A stretch of DNA of 64,000 nt from Pseudarthrobacter sp. ATCC 49987. Lineage in GTDB: Bacteria > Actinomycetota > Actinomycetes > Actinomycetales > Micrococcaceae. Positions within the stretch are counted from its first letter, which is position 1; each line of letters starts with the position of its first letter. Below, piece after piece: positions 35,652 through 44,107 of this stretch. Where the stretch lies: positions 1,426,001 to 1,490,000 of the forward strand of contig NZ_JAABNS010000001.1 of the NCBI RefSeq assembly GCF_009928425.1, given 5' to 3'. The position numbers and the translations under genes were made by a program. The notes beneath the pieces are model-generated. The model was given only the letters and a program-made list of their open reading frames with translations, did no database searches and had not been told where the DNA came from.

Positions 35652-36314
35652 ATGTCCCACGAAGTTTCGGAACAGCCCATGACCGCTGCGGTGGCAGCGC
35701 CTCAGCCCCGGCCGTTCTTCAAGAAGAAGCGCTTCCTCGTCCCGGCCGGTGTCCTCGTGCTGGGAATCGCCCTGGGCTCCTGCTCCGGGGGCTCCAAGCA
35801 GGCCAGCGATGCCAGCCCAGCGGCTGCGGCCTCGGCTCCTGCGGCAGCATCACCCGCTTCTTCGGCAGCAGCTGTACCTGCAGCAGCGCCGACTGCCCCT
35901 GCTGCTCCACCGGCGGCGCCGGCCGGACCCGCCGTCGGCGCTCCGTTCAGCGTCAAGATGGGCAACGGCAACGTCGCGAAGATCACGATTGTCTCTGCCG
36001 TCCGCACGGACGCTGTGACGACCACGGCCCTCGCGACGGCACCCAAGAGTGGAAGCTACTTGCTCCTCGACGTCCTGTGGGAAACGGAGACGGGCAAGAC
36101 CAGCTCCAACCCGTTCTACTTCTCGGCCAAGGACGCTAATGGGCGCAAAGCGGATCTGAGCCTCTTCGCGGACAACCAGCTCGGCTCCGGCGACGTTTTG
36201 CCGGGTGACAAGACTCGCGGATTCATTGCATTCGATATCGCGCCCGGTGCTTCGATCGTCATGATCTCCACCCCGTTGATGCAGGAAGCCGCACGGATCC
36301 AGATTCCGGGGTAG
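35652..36314 (+). CDS. DUF4352-type lipoprotein
   Basis: The 220-residue protein has a basic N-terminus (FFKKKRFLVP), a hydrophobic segment and a lipobox-like LGSC at about 40-43, then a long Ala/Pro linker and a C-terminal beta-sandwich-like domain (GAPFSVKMGNGNVAKITIVSAVRT...GSYLLLDVLWETETGKTSSNPFYFSAKDANG...), typical of DUF4352. It is probably displayed on the outer face of the membrane. It follows the coiled-coil gene by 45 bases and precedes the DUF898-like gene. Confidence 0.78.
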   Translation: MSHEVSEQPMTAAVAAPQPRPFFKKKRFLVPAGVLVLGIALGSCSGGSKQASDASPAAAASAPAAASPASSAAAVPAAAPTAPAAPPAAPAGPAVGAPFSVKMGNGNVAKITIVSAVRTDAVTTTALATAPKSGSYLLLDVLWETETGKTSSNPFYFSAKDANGRKADLSLFADNQLGSGDVLPGDKTRGFIAFDIAPGASIVMISTPLMQEAARIQIPG

Positions 36315-36405
36315 GGCGCCTAAGGAGCCGTGTCCGGGATGCCCGGCTCCCTCGCGCCGCTTACAGTTCAACTGTTCACTTTCGCGTTATCTATTGGGGG
36401 ATTCC

Positions 36406-36798
36406 TTGAGCATCAACAAAGAGCACGTTTCGGCGTATAGGCAAATGCCCGTCGCAGAAGCCGGAAGCATGGTGGCCCCCGGGGCCGTCACCGCGGCACA
36501 GATCTATCAGTTTCGTGGCGGGGCTGCTTCCTGGTTCGGCACCCAGATCCTTGGCGTCCTGATTACGATCTGCACAATTGGGATCTGCTACCCGTTCGCC
36601 TTGGTCCTCGTTGAACGGTGGCGGGCGAAGAACACCTACCTCCACGGCCGGCAGCTTCAGTTCGTCGGCACCGGATGGGGCATCTTCGGGCTGTGGATCA
36701 AATGGGCGCTCCTGAGCATCATCACGCTTGGCGTCTACACCTTCTGGGTCTACCCCAGGCTGATGCAGTGGAAGGTCGAAAAGACCGTCTTCGCGTAG
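36406..36798 (+). CDS. DUF898-like small membrane protein
   Basis: The 130-residue protein has two hydrophobic segments (ASWFGTQILGVLITICTIGICYPFALVLVERW and FGLWIKWALLSIITLGVYTFWVYPRLMQW) connected by a short basic loop. The paired GICYPF and GVYTFWVYPR motifs fit the DUF898/YjgN-like group. The TTG at 36406 is chosen because GGGGG lies 5 bases upstream. A shortened paralogue is found at 58601-58951 joined to an hsdR remnant, so this gene belongs to the same mobile unit as the restriction genes. Confidence 0.8.
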   Translation: MSINKEHVSAYRQMPVAEAGSMVAPGAVTAAQIYQFRGGAASWFGTQILGVLITICTIGICYPFALVLVERWRAKNTYLHGRQLQFVGTGWGIFGLWIKWALLSIITLGVYTFWVYPRLMQWKVEKTVFA

Positions 36799-36806
36799 AC
36801 AGAACG

Positions 36807-36840
36807 GCCCTGCACCCTTCGGGGTGCAGGGCTTTTTCTT
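36807..36840 (+). terminator. Terminator after the DUF898-like gene
   Basis: GCCCTGCACCC, TTCG loop, GGGTGCAGGGC then TTTTTCTTTT: a perfect strong terminator. A partly decayed version follows the paralogue at 58960-58990. Confidence 0.95.
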
Positions 36841-36926
36841 TTGCAGGCCCCGGGAATCTTGCGATTGTGGGAAACTGCTCCTTTGGCCCTAGCCCCGGTT
36901 TCCCGGAAGTGTGCAGCGCTTACCCT

Positions 36927-36958
36927 TTGACAATCATTTCTATTGCTGCTGCTAGAGT
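36927..36958 (+). promoter_or_regulatory. Possible promoter before the HhH-GPD-like gene
   Basis: TTGACA at 36927-36932 and an extended TGCTAGAGT (-10 at 36953-36958) precede the ATG at 36965 by only 6 bases, which would give a leaderless or nearly leaderless mRNA. The 20-base spacing is longer than ideal. Confidence 0.35.
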
Positions 36959-36964
36959 CCGGAT

Positions 36965-37687
36965 ATGACATATGAATTCAGTTCTGAAGCAGCAACACTG
37001 ACAGAAAAATGCCGGTCATTGTTCGGTGATGAGTCGCGTTGGATTACGGCAGGAGGCTATCCGCACAGCCTGGCTCTTTCCATTATCGATTCCATCTTCT
37101 CGACGGGTTCGCACTACCAAAGTGTCATCAACGTCGTGAGCGAGTATCGGGCGTACCGGCTCGGTCAGGGTGGTGACGCTCATCAGGACGGCACCAAAGA
37201 ATTGCTGGCTACTTTCGAGGAAGCCGGGGGAAGTGCTGGCTGGGCAGATCTTGTGAACAACCACAAGCCCGCTCATACTAGGCCAAACGCTCTGCTGAAA
37301 GCCGAGGTCGTCAAGCGAGCCGCTGAGGCGCTCCAGAACAAGCTGGACATCACGACTCGGGAAGGCGTCCATTCCGCGTACTCCATGGACAATTCCCTAG
37401 CTGAACTCAAGAAGAATTGGCTGTGTTTGCCGAGCCAGTCCTCTGGCGTCACGTTCAACTACTTCCTTATTCTTTGCGGGTTCCAGTCCGTGAAGCCTGA
37501 CCGAATGGTCATCCGCTTCGTGAAAGAGCACGCAGGCTTGGAAGGCAAAGACATCACACCTATGCAGACGGCCGAGCTGATCGGACAAGTTGCAGAAAAC
37601 TACCCAACGCAGCCGAGAAGGCTCGACCACGTGATCTGGCGCCATGTATCGGGTCGCGAAATCTTCAGGGCGGATGAGCTCAACTAA
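36965..37687 (+). CDS. HhH-GPD-like protein (DNA glycosylase fold?)
   Basis: The 240-residue protein is less GC-rich than the core genes. Segments such as GYPHSLALSIIDSIFSTGSHYQSVINVVSEYR near the N-terminus and FNYFLILCGFQSVKPDRMVIRFVKEHAG in the last third resemble the helical arrangement of endonuclease III-like DNA glycosylases, where the second corresponds to the helix-hairpin-helix plus catalytic Asp region (KPD). No iron-sulphur cysteines are present. If correct, it would act on DNA bases or lesions. The family assignment is tentative. No clear ribosome binding site precedes the ATG. Confidence 0.55.
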   Translation: MTYEFSSEAATLTEKCRSLFGDESRWITAGGYPHSLALSIIDSIFSTGSHYQSVINVVSEYRAYRLGQGGDAHQDGTKELLATFEEAGGSAGWADLVNNHKPAHTRPNALLKAEVVKRAAEALQNKLDITTREGVHSAYSMDNSLAELKKNWLCLPSQSSGVTFNYFLILCGFQSVKPDRMVIRFVKEHAGLEGKDITPMQTAELIGQVAENYPTQPRRLDHVIWRHVSGREIFRADELN

Positions 37688-37756
37688 CGAGCGTTGAATA
37701 GGCGTCTAGGCAAGGGTGCCGCAGTGGGGGACTACTTCGCTTGAGCTGGAGGAGGA

Positions 37757-37927
37757 ATGCTTGTGAAAGTCTTGCCTGATACTGCGATGCCGATGGTCGG
37801 GAAACTGCTCGAGGAAGTCTCGTGGGAACGCGCCACCAGTTACCGGCAAGGCGGCCGCGGACGAGAAGATCCACTGGCAGAACGCCTGAGCCCCGGGGAG
37901 CGGCCCTCGGCCGTCCGCGCACATTAG
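37757..37927 (+). pseudogene. Short frame with perfect ribosome binding site, probably a truncated gene
   Basis: GGAGGAGG lies 2-3 bases before an ATG that opens 56 codons (MLVKVLPDTAMPMVGKLLEE...). The first 35 residues look like a genuine helical protein start (VSWERATSYRQGGRGRED), while the rest (LSPGERPSAVRAH) looks like random continuation. I read it as the 5' end of a larger gene cut at the right edge of the island. It accounts for most of the 318-base gap between 37688 and 38005. Confidence 0.45.
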
Positions 37928-38005
37928 GTTGGACAGTGTCGGACCCGGACTCCGTACCCGCGTTCCGGTGCGGAATTCTTCCGCGCCCGGAGTGGTTCCA
38001 GCAGT

Positions 38006-39052
38006 ATGGCCCTTCCCCTTCCCCGGATTTCCATTCTCGACCGTGCCAACGCCAGGGACGGGTTTCCTGCTGCGGACGCCCTGAACCGGGTGCTGGAACG
38101 GGCCCAGCGGGCCGAGGAATGGGGTTACCACCGCTTCTGGGTCGCAGAGCACCACGCGGTGCCAGGCATTGCCGGTTCCGTTCCGGCCGTGCTGATGGCC
38201 GCCGTTGCTGCCCGGACGCACTCCATCCGGGTCGGTTCAGGAGGCATCATGCTTCCCAACCACCAACCACTCGTGGTGGCCGAACAGGCGGCCACGCTGG
38301 AGGCTCTGCATCCCGCGCGGATTGACTTGGGCGTTGGCCGGTCTGTGGGTTTCACCCCGGCAGTCCGGAATGCGCTGCGCTCCGGGAAACAGGACGCGGA
38401 GCGGTTTGAAGACCAGCTGGCCCAACTGCTTGCTTACCTGTCCGGAGCCGCGCCCATCACTGCCCGGCCGCGGAACGATTCGGCTACACCGGTATTCGTG
38501 CTGGCCACCGGTTCGGGAATCGATATTGCAGCCCGCGCCGGCCTGGCTGTGGTGCTGGGCGGGCCAGCCGTGTTCCGGACGGATCAGAACGGCACCCTCC
38601 CGGCGCTGGAAAGGTATCGCTCACAGTTCCGTCCATCACGCTGGTTCGAGCGGCCCTTCATCCTGGTTTCCGCCAACGTAGCAGTGGCCGCCACCCGCCA
38701 GTCGGCGAGGGAACTGCTTCTGCCCGAAGCCGTCGCGCTGGCCCGCTCCCGGACCACCGGCGAATTCGCTGCCTTGGCGCCTGTGGGTCCGACCGAGTGG
38801 GCCGGGCTGACTCTCCGGGAAAAGGAAGCGGTCGAAATGAGCCTGTCCACATCGCTCTACGGCACGGCCTCCGAGGTGCGGACCCAAGTCCAACGCCTGA
38901 TCGCGACCTCCGGAGCCGACGAATTGCTGATCACAGGCGGAGCCTTCGACGTCGCGGCACAGGCGGAATCCGATCGGATCCTGGCCGGGCTCTTCCCCCA
39001 AGACGAGCGCCGCAGCACGGAAGACCGCCGTGGATTCGCGGCATCCCATTGA
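38006..39052 (+). CDS. Luciferase-like flavin-dependent monooxygenase
   Basis: The 348-residue protein is a bacterial-luciferase-like TIM barrel using reduced FMN. Signatures are LNRVLERAQRAEEWGYHRFWVAEHHAVPGIAGSVPAVLMAAVAARTHSIRVGSGGIMLPNHQPLVVAEQAATLEALHPARIDLGVGRS. The GIMLPNHQPLVVAEQ segment is typical of the MsnO8-type group. The substrate is unknown. The ATG at 38006 has only a weak ribosome binding site. It stands alone on the plus strand. Confidence 0.88.
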   Translation: MALPLPRISILDRANARDGFPAADALNRVLERAQRAEEWGYHRFWVAEHHAVPGIAGSVPAVLMAAVAARTHSIRVGSGGIMLPNHQPLVVAEQAATLEALHPARIDLGVGRSVGFTPAVRNALRSGKQDAERFEDQLAQLLAYLSGAAPITARPRNDSATPVFVLATGSGIDIAARAGLAVVLGGPAVFRTDQNGTLPALERYRSQFRPSRWFERPFILVSANVAVAATRQSARELLLPEAVALARSRTTGEFAALAPVGPTEWAGLTLREKEAVEMSLSTSLYGTASEVRTQVQRLIATSGADELLITGGAFDVAAQAESDRILAGLFPQDERRSTEDRRGFAASH

Positions 39053-39144
39053 CGCCCACCTGACTTGACGCCACCTAGCGCCCTCCCAGCGCGAGCAGCC
39101 ATTCCGGCCTGGCCCGGTCCTATAAATGGGCTGCGGTGGAGGAG

Positions 39145-39438
39145 CTACTGCTCGGCGCCGCCGTGCAGGGGGTCGTCGCTGGCGTCGCTGTCTGGTGTTG
39201 CGCCGAGGTCCTCCGGGGGCACTTCGATGTTCCCGATCGCCTCGGACATATTGGGCATTCCGGGGACGCTGTAAGTATCCGGAAAGATGCCGTGGGCTTG
39301 TTCCTCGATCAGGGCTTCCTCTTCGCTGAAGCGGATCTCGTTCGCTTCGTCGCCGACGTCGCCCGGGAGGTCCTCGCTGAACTTTGACGGGTTCGGAACT
39401 ATAAAGCCGTTGAAGCTGTCTTCGCTGCTGCCGGTCAT
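39145..39438 (-). CDS. Acidic hypothetical protein, 97 residues
   Basis: A strongly acidic, probably disordered protein (FSEDLPGDVGDEANEIRFSEEEALIEEQ...IEVPPEDLGATPDSDASDDPLHGG) without membrane segments or known domain. GAAGGA lies 7 bases before the ATG, which supports translation. I do not recognise the family. Confidence 0.65.
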   Translation of the reverse strand: MTGSSEDSFNGFIVPNPSKFSEDLPGDVGDEANEIRFSEEEALIEEQAHGIFPDTYSVPGMPNMSEAIGNIEVPPEDLGATPDSDASDDPLHGGAEQ

Positions 39439-39585
39439 TGGTTCATCCTTCGTAAAGCCCCAATCACCTCAGCGTATGCCCGGCAGCTCAGGTATGACCC
39501 GGACGCAACCGGGGGACTTTCAGGAGCGCCGGAGAGGGATAGGGCTGATGCGCACAACCCGGCAGTGTTGCATTGGGATGTCCGG

Positions 39586-39955
39586 ATGAGGGTGCGCATG
39601 GAGCTGTTTGCCAAGATCCCGTTGAGACGCCCGCGTTGAGGGTTTGTCCATCCGTGGGCTGGCTAAGCGGTATCAGAGCGGCAGGGAAACCGTCCGGCAG
39701 GCATTGTCGGATCCTCTCCCGCCGGCGCGGAAGACTGCCGTGAGGTCGTCGCCCCGGCTGGAAGCCTTTAAATACGCGATCGATGCCATGTTGACGGAGG
39801 ACACGACGGCGCCGAAGAAGCAGCGCATACCGCTCCCGGATCCTGTCCGCTTTCCACGACCGGGGACAATTCACTATTCGGGTTGTGAGTGCACTCATCT
39901 GCCGATGATCGAGCCTCTACTGAACACGCCACGCGACAAGGAGCCCCGCGGCTGA
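39586..39955 (+). pseudogene. IS21-family transposase (IstA) 5' remnant
   Basis: The segment encodes MRVRMELFAKI, then after a frame change VEGLSIRGLAKRYQSGRETVRQALSDPLPPARK...SPRLEAFKYAIDAMLTEDTTAPKKQR. This matches the N-terminal helix-turn-helix region of IstA transposases of IS21 elements. A frameshift lies near 39630, the protein diverges after the KKQR near 39828, and the catalytic DDE core and istB are absent. It marks a former insertion between the acidic protein gene and the FUSC gene. Confidence 0.7.
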
Positions 39956-39983
39956 GGGCAGGTTCGCCACCACGTGGCCGCCT

Positions 39984-41054
39984 TTACACGTGGTCGAGCA
40001 GATGATCGCGCGGTGGGGTCCGGCTCGTAGGAGTGCGCCTTTCGTGGGTGATGACAGTGGCGGCTAGGGCGATGGTGAGGCCAATGACGGTCTCGAGGGC
40101 GCGCTCAGTCAGGAGGGTGCCGATCGGGGCTGGCAGCATGAGATCGCCGAGCAGAAGGGCCATCGGGGTGAAGAAGACCAGGCCGAGGCTGTAGTTGCGC
40201 CCGGTCGTCAGCTCGGTGCACGCCTGGAGCACGGCGATCACGATGATCGCGGCATAGCTGCTGGGGTGGGCGGCCAGGACGAGGGCTGCGACGCCGAGGC
40301 CGGCGGCGGTGCCGATCACCCGCTGGGCAGCGCGCGTGAGGCGGGCGTGCAGGTCGGGTGCCGACATGGGGACGGATGCCGTGACGAAGGTCCAGTAGGG
40401 GTGGCCGATGCCGCTGGTCGCGACGGCGAGGCCGGCGGCGGCGATACCGAGCAGATAGCGGGCGGCGTGGCGGCCCACCGGGTCGGACGGGCGTAGGCCG
40501 CGCCACGACAGCCGATACCGCACCGGGTCGCCGCCGTCGCGGGCGGTGCGACCCGGGAGGGCGAGCAGCAGCGCGAAGACGGCCGCGCCAGCCGCAGCGA
40601 GGGCGGCTGCGGGCACCGTGCTCAGCGCGATCGGGACCGTGGCCGAGGCTGTGAGGGCGAAGACCGGGTTGAGAGCTCCGGCCGGATGCCATCGGCCCAG
40701 CTCGGCTAGCACTACCGCGACGCCGGCCCAGGCGGCCGCGACCGGGACGAGCAGCCAGAGCCGGAACGGGACGGTCGCCACTAGGGCGCCGACGACGACG
40801 CCGAAGACCAGCACCAGGCCCGCCTGCGCCTGCATGGCTAGGCGTACCCGAGCCGGCTCGTGTCGGCCGTACAGGGCGGCGAAGGCACCGATCGCCGCAT
40901 ACAGCAGCAGGTCGCCGCGACCGGACGCCAAGCAAGCCACCAGCGGCACGAAGATCGCCAGGCTTGCGCGCAGGGCGGTCCAATGGGCGCCGGCATGCGG
41001 GCCCAGGTCGAAGACTGCCGCCCACCAGGACCGCGTGGGGGTGGCCTGCGTCAT
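39984..41054 (-). CDS. FUSC-family membrane protein
   Basis: The 356-residue protein has about ten hydrophobic segments in two blocks (ASLAIFVPLVACLAS, LLYAAIGAFAALYG, GLVLVFGVVVGALVATVPF, LLVPVAAAWAGVAVVLAEL and, later, YWTFVTASVPMSAPDLHARLTRAAQRVIGTAAGLGVAALVL, LGLVFFTPMALLLGDL). The RAAQRVIGTAAG segment is the FUSC/aromatic acid exporter signature. It probably exports a small organic acid or toxic compound. The ATG at 41054 has GGAAGG 5 bases upstream. The divergent MarR gene is its likely regulator. Confidence 0.87.
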   Translation of the reverse strand: MTQATPTRSWWAAVFDLGPHAGAHWTALRASLAIFVPLVACLASGRGDLLLYAAIGAFAALYGRHEPARVRLAMQAQAGLVLVFGVVVGALVATVPFRLWLLVPVAAAWAGVAVVLAELGRWHPAGALNPVFALTASATVPIALSTVPAAALAAAGAAVFALLLALPGRTARDGGDPVRYRLSWRGLRPSDPVGRHAARYLLGIAAAGLAVATSGIGHPYWTFVTASVPMSAPDLHARLTRAAQRVIGTAAGLGVAALVLAAHPSSYAAIIVIAVLQACTELTTGRNYSLGLVFFTPMALLLGDLMLPAPIGTLLTERALETVIGLTIALAATVITHERRTPTSRTPPRDHLLDHV

Positions 41055-41162
41055 TTTAACCTTCCGAGGTGGTACAGGAATGAAGTACCTCAAGGTTACT
41101 ACACCTATGAACTACTATTGTGGTTGACCGAGGCGACCGCCACGGGGGCGCGGAGGAGCCGG

Positions 41163-41738
41163 ATGGATCAGGACGCAGACGGCCTGCCCGCTCATGGCGA
41201 CGTCGTGGACCGGATGCAGCGTGAGTGGGCCCGGCTGCGCCCGGACCTGAGCTTCACCAGCCTCGGGGTGATCCACCGCGTGCTGCGCGCTTCCCGCCTC
41301 ATCCTCGAAGCCAGCGACGCCTTCCTCGCCGACTACGGGCTCACCCGCGGCGAGCTGGACGTGCTTTCCGCGCTGCGCCGTACGGGCGAACCTCTGAGCC
41401 CAACGACGCTGGCCCAGACGCTGCTTGCCCCGCGCTCCGCGATCACCATGCGGCTGAACGCCCTCCAGGCTCGCGGACTGCTGAGCCGGACGGCCAACCC
41501 GGCCGACGGCCGCTCGTCCCTGCTCGTCCTCACGGACACTGGCGCCGCGCTCGTGGACGAGGTGATTCCCGCCCAGCTCGCCCTCGAGGATGCCCTACTC
41601 GCTGAAGCCCCGGCCTGGGCCATCGAGGGCTTGGTCGATCCCCTGCGGGCACTGACCTCCGTGTGGGAGCAAGGACGAGGCCACCAAGCCGGGTCCAGCA
41701 AGGACCGGCGGAACGGCGCGCTCGATCCCTCCGGATGA
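41163..41738 (+). CDS. MarR-family transcriptional regulator
   Basis: The 191-residue protein has a winged helix: LADYGLTRGELDVLSALRRTGEPLSPTTLAQTLLAPRSAITMRLNALQARGLLSRTANPADGRSSLLVLTDTGAALVDEVIPAQL, including the DGRSS wing. The ATG at 41163 follows GGAGG-type bases. An extended C-terminal tail (GHQAGSSKDRRNGALDPSG) is unusual. It is divergent from the FUSC gene; the gap holds an imperfect inverted repeat AGTACCT...AGGTTACT (41084-41100) that may be its operator. Confidence 0.9.
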   Translation: MDQDADGLPAHGDVVDRMQREWARLRPDLSFTSLGVIHRVLRASRLILEASDAFLADYGLTRGELDVLSALRRTGEPLSPTTLAQTLLAPRSAITMRLNALQARGLLSRTANPADGRSSLLVLTDTGAALVDEVIPAQLALEDALLAEAPAWAIEGLVDPLRALTSVWEQGRGHQAGSSKDRRNGALDPSG

Positions 41739-41748
41739 GCCGCAGCAG

Positions 41749-41868
41749 CGCGCGCTTCGGGTGAGCATCAGCCGACGCGCTACCGGGTTCCGCGTGGTAG
41801 ACCACCAACGGCGCTCTGCTCCAACCTGAGGACGAAGAACTACCGCGCGCTTCGGGTGAGCATCAGCC
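41749..41868 (+). repeat. 25-base direct repeat pair
   Basis: An identical 25-base unit (CGCGCGCTTCGGGTGAGCAT then CAGCC) occurs at 41749-41773 and 41844-41868, a 95-base offset, in the gap between the MarR and rhodanese genes. No coding frame spans it. Confidence 0.8.
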
Positions 41869-41905
41869 CTGCTGACTCCGGACGCCGGCAGCTTGTTTAG
41901 AGGGA

Positions 41906-42418
41906 CTATTTGCGCAACGCTGCCCAGGCTTGGAAACCGCCGATAAGGTCGGTCGCACGGGTCAGTCCCAGCCGTCGCAGGGTGTGTGCAGCGAGACTGG
42001 AGCTGTAACCTTCATTGCAGACCACCACGATCCGCCGTGCGGGGTCGTCAGCGATCGGGAGCCGGTGGGGGCTGGAAGGGTCCAGCCGCCACTCGAGAAC
42101 GTTTCGGTCAATAACGACCGCTCCCGGAAGATCACCGTCGCGGTCTCGCTGATCGACCGGCCGCGTGTCGACAACAAGGGAGCCCGCTGCCATCTCCCGC
42201 TCAAGATCCGAAGCGTGAACACGCTCGAGCCCCATGCGGCTCTCAAGTAGTAATTCGTCGATCGTAAGGGCCGCAGGGGAATCGCTCGGATCTAAAGCCC
42301 GTTGGCAGATCGGAACGCCGTCATCGGAAATATCACACTGCTTCACGGCTTTCCTCGCTCTGCCTGCTGATCCGTCGGTCGTTCCACCCCAAGCGGAACT
42401 ATGAGCTATTTTGGTCAT
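41906..42418 (-). CDS. Rhodanese-domain protein
   Basis: The 170-residue protein has one rhodanese domain: SLVVDTRPVDQRDRDGDLPGAVVIDRNVLEWRL, then the catalytic loop IVVVCNEGYSSSLAAHTLRRLGLTRATDLIGGFQAW, with the active-site Cys in VCNEGYSS. It would transfer sulphane sulphur or handle thiols in the cytoplasm. The N-terminal 60 residues (KQCDISDDGVPICQRAL) contain two extra cysteines. The ATG at 42418 lacks a clear ribosome binding site; an internal ATG at MGLERVHASDL is an alternative. Confidence 0.85.
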   Translation of the reverse strand: MTKIAHSSAWGGTTDGSAGRARKAVKQCDISDDGVPICQRALDPSDSPAALTIDELLLESRMGLERVHASDLEREMAAGSLVVDTRPVDQRDRDGDLPGAVVIDRNVLEWRLDPSSPHRLPIADDPARRIVVVCNEGYSSSLAAHTLRRLGLTRATDLIGGFQAWAALRK

Positions 42419-42579
42419 CAATCCAAGGGTATGGAGGGAATCATGTCAATACACGTCAGCCAGGCAATACGTGCCATGCCCGACCCTGTTGCCCGGTGGC
42501 CTCGCCCGTGCCTCGGGAGGAGCTGCAAGGCTGAGGCCCCGCGGGAATAAGAACCCCCGACAAGAGGTTGGCTTGTGGT

Positions 42580-43602
42580 GTGAAAAACATAGGATTCCTG
42601 TCCTTTGGCCATTGGACCGACCACCCGGAGTCCGGCACGCGCAGCGCGTCGGACGCGCTGTTGCAGGCGATCGACCTCGCGGTCGCGGCCGAGGAGCTGG
42701 GGGCGGACGGCGCGTACTTCCGCGTCCACCACTTCGCGCGGCAGTACGCCTCCCCGTTCCCGCTGCTCGCAGCCATCGGGGCACGGACGAGCCGCATCGA
42801 GATTGGTACGGGCGTGATCGACATGCGCTATGAGAACCCGCTCTACATGGCGGAGGACGCCGGCGCGGCCGATCTGATCTCGGGCGGCCGGCTGCAGCTG
42901 GGCATCAGTAGGGGTTCACCCGAGCAGGTGATCGACGGGTGGCGTCACTTTGGCTTCGTCCCCGCTGAGGGCGAGTCGGACGCCGATATGGGCCGCCGGC
43001 ACACCGAGCGCCTGCTCGAGGTGCTCACTGGCGAGGGCTTCGCGGCGCCGAGCCCCCGCCCCATGTTCCCGAACCCTCCGGGCCTGCTGCGCGTGGAGCC
43101 GCACTCGGAGGGCCTGCGTGAGCGCATCTGGTGGGGTTCCGGCTCGAACGCCACGGCCATCTGGGCGGCGAAGCTCGGCATGAACCTGCAGAGCTCCACG
43201 CTCAAGGATGACGAGAGCGGCAAGCCGTTCCACGTCCAGCAGGCCGAGCAGATCGAGCTCTACCGGCAGGCCTGGAAGGAGGCGGGGCACGGGCGGGAGC
43301 CGCGCGTCTCGGTCAGCCGCAGCATCTTCGCACTGACGGACGAGCGCGACTGGCAATACTTCGGTCGCGACCGCCACAGCTCCGACCAGGTGGGCAACAT
43401 CGACGAGAAGACGCGCGCGGTCTTTGGCCGGTCGTACGCGGGTGCCCCGGACGAGCTGGCCGCGAAGCTAGCCGAGGACGAGGCGGTCGCCACGGCAGAC
43501 ACCCTACTGCTCACGGTCCCGAACCAGCTCGGTGTCGACTACAACGCCCACGTCATCGAGTCGATTCTGAAGGATGTGGCGCCGCAGCTCGGCTGGCGCT
43601 GA
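42580..43602 (+). CDS. Luciferase-like flavin-dependent oxidoreductase
   Basis: The 340-residue protein is another FMN-dependent TIM barrel: KNIGFLSFGHWTDHPESGTRSASDALLQAIDLAVAAEELGADGAYFRVHHFARQYASPFPLLAAIGARTSRIEIGTGVIDMRYENPLYMAEDAGAADLISGGRLQLGISRGSPEQ. It is clearly different from the paralogue at 38006. I prefer the GTG at 42580, which follows AAGAGG by 12 bases; a TTG at 42568 abuts that site. Its substrate is unknown. Confidence 0.88.
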   Translation: MKNIGFLSFGHWTDHPESGTRSASDALLQAIDLAVAAEELGADGAYFRVHHFARQYASPFPLLAAIGARTSRIEIGTGVIDMRYENPLYMAEDAGAADLISGGRLQLGISRGSPEQVIDGWRHFGFVPAEGESDADMGRRHTERLLEVLTGEGFAAPSPRPMFPNPPGLLRVEPHSEGLRERIWWGSGSNATAIWAAKLGMNLQSSTLKDDESGKPFHVQQAEQIELYRQAWKEAGHGREPRVSVSRSIFALTDERDWQYFGRDRHSSDQVGNIDEKTRAVFGRSYAGAPDELAAKLAEDEAVATADTLLLTVPNQLGVDYNAHVIESILKDVAPQLGWR

Positions 43603-43690
43603 CCCCGCGTGGCAGATTCCCCCTGGGAAACTGCTGAATTAGTGGCGCGGTTGGCCAATGCATGGGTGGCCAAGGCGTGTCGGGGTGGGT

Positions 43691-44107
43691 TTAGCCTTCT
43701 TGCGCCGGGGTTCCGGAACCCGGTGCCACCGTGTCGTTGGCCAGGGCTTTACGCCGGCGGTAGACCTGGATCCCGATGGCTGCCGGTATCACGGCTAAGG
43801 CAGCCGCCCGCATCCAGGGCCGGTCCAGGATATGACCGGTGAGCGAGTCCAGGGAGAAGGGTCCGGGCCCTCCGATGGTGAACGATGCTGCGGCCAGGCC
43901 CAGTACCGCAGGGTACTCGAGTCCGCCCTCTGTGGCGAAGAAGCCGTTTGGGGCATGGACGCTGGCCGCGACGCCCATCGTGGTGGCAGCGGCGGCGCCG
44001 GCGGCCGGAGTGGCCAGTCCCAGAGCCAAGGCAACCCCGGCTCCTGCTTCACCCACGCCCGCGAGGATGGCGCTGGGTTTTGCTGGGCGGAAGCCCATAG
44101 CGTGCAT
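43691..44107 (-). pseudogene. DoxX-family protein, apparently N-terminally truncated
   Basis: The 138 residues starting MHAMGFRPAKPSAILAGVGEAGAGVALALGLATPAAGAAAATTMGVAASVHAPNGFF correspond to the DoxX core from its second helix onward. DoxX proteins normally have about 30-40 further residues with a first helix and a HGxxK-type motif before MGFRP. Upstream in frame there is only GAPGGEAPRPIERDPSKG and then the stop of the next gene, so the first helix is missing. It may be a remnant or translate a shortened protein. Confidence 0.6.

Noticed and set aside
41749..41868. CRISPR array
   Set aside because: Only two repeat copies, a single 70-base spacer and no cas genes in the window.
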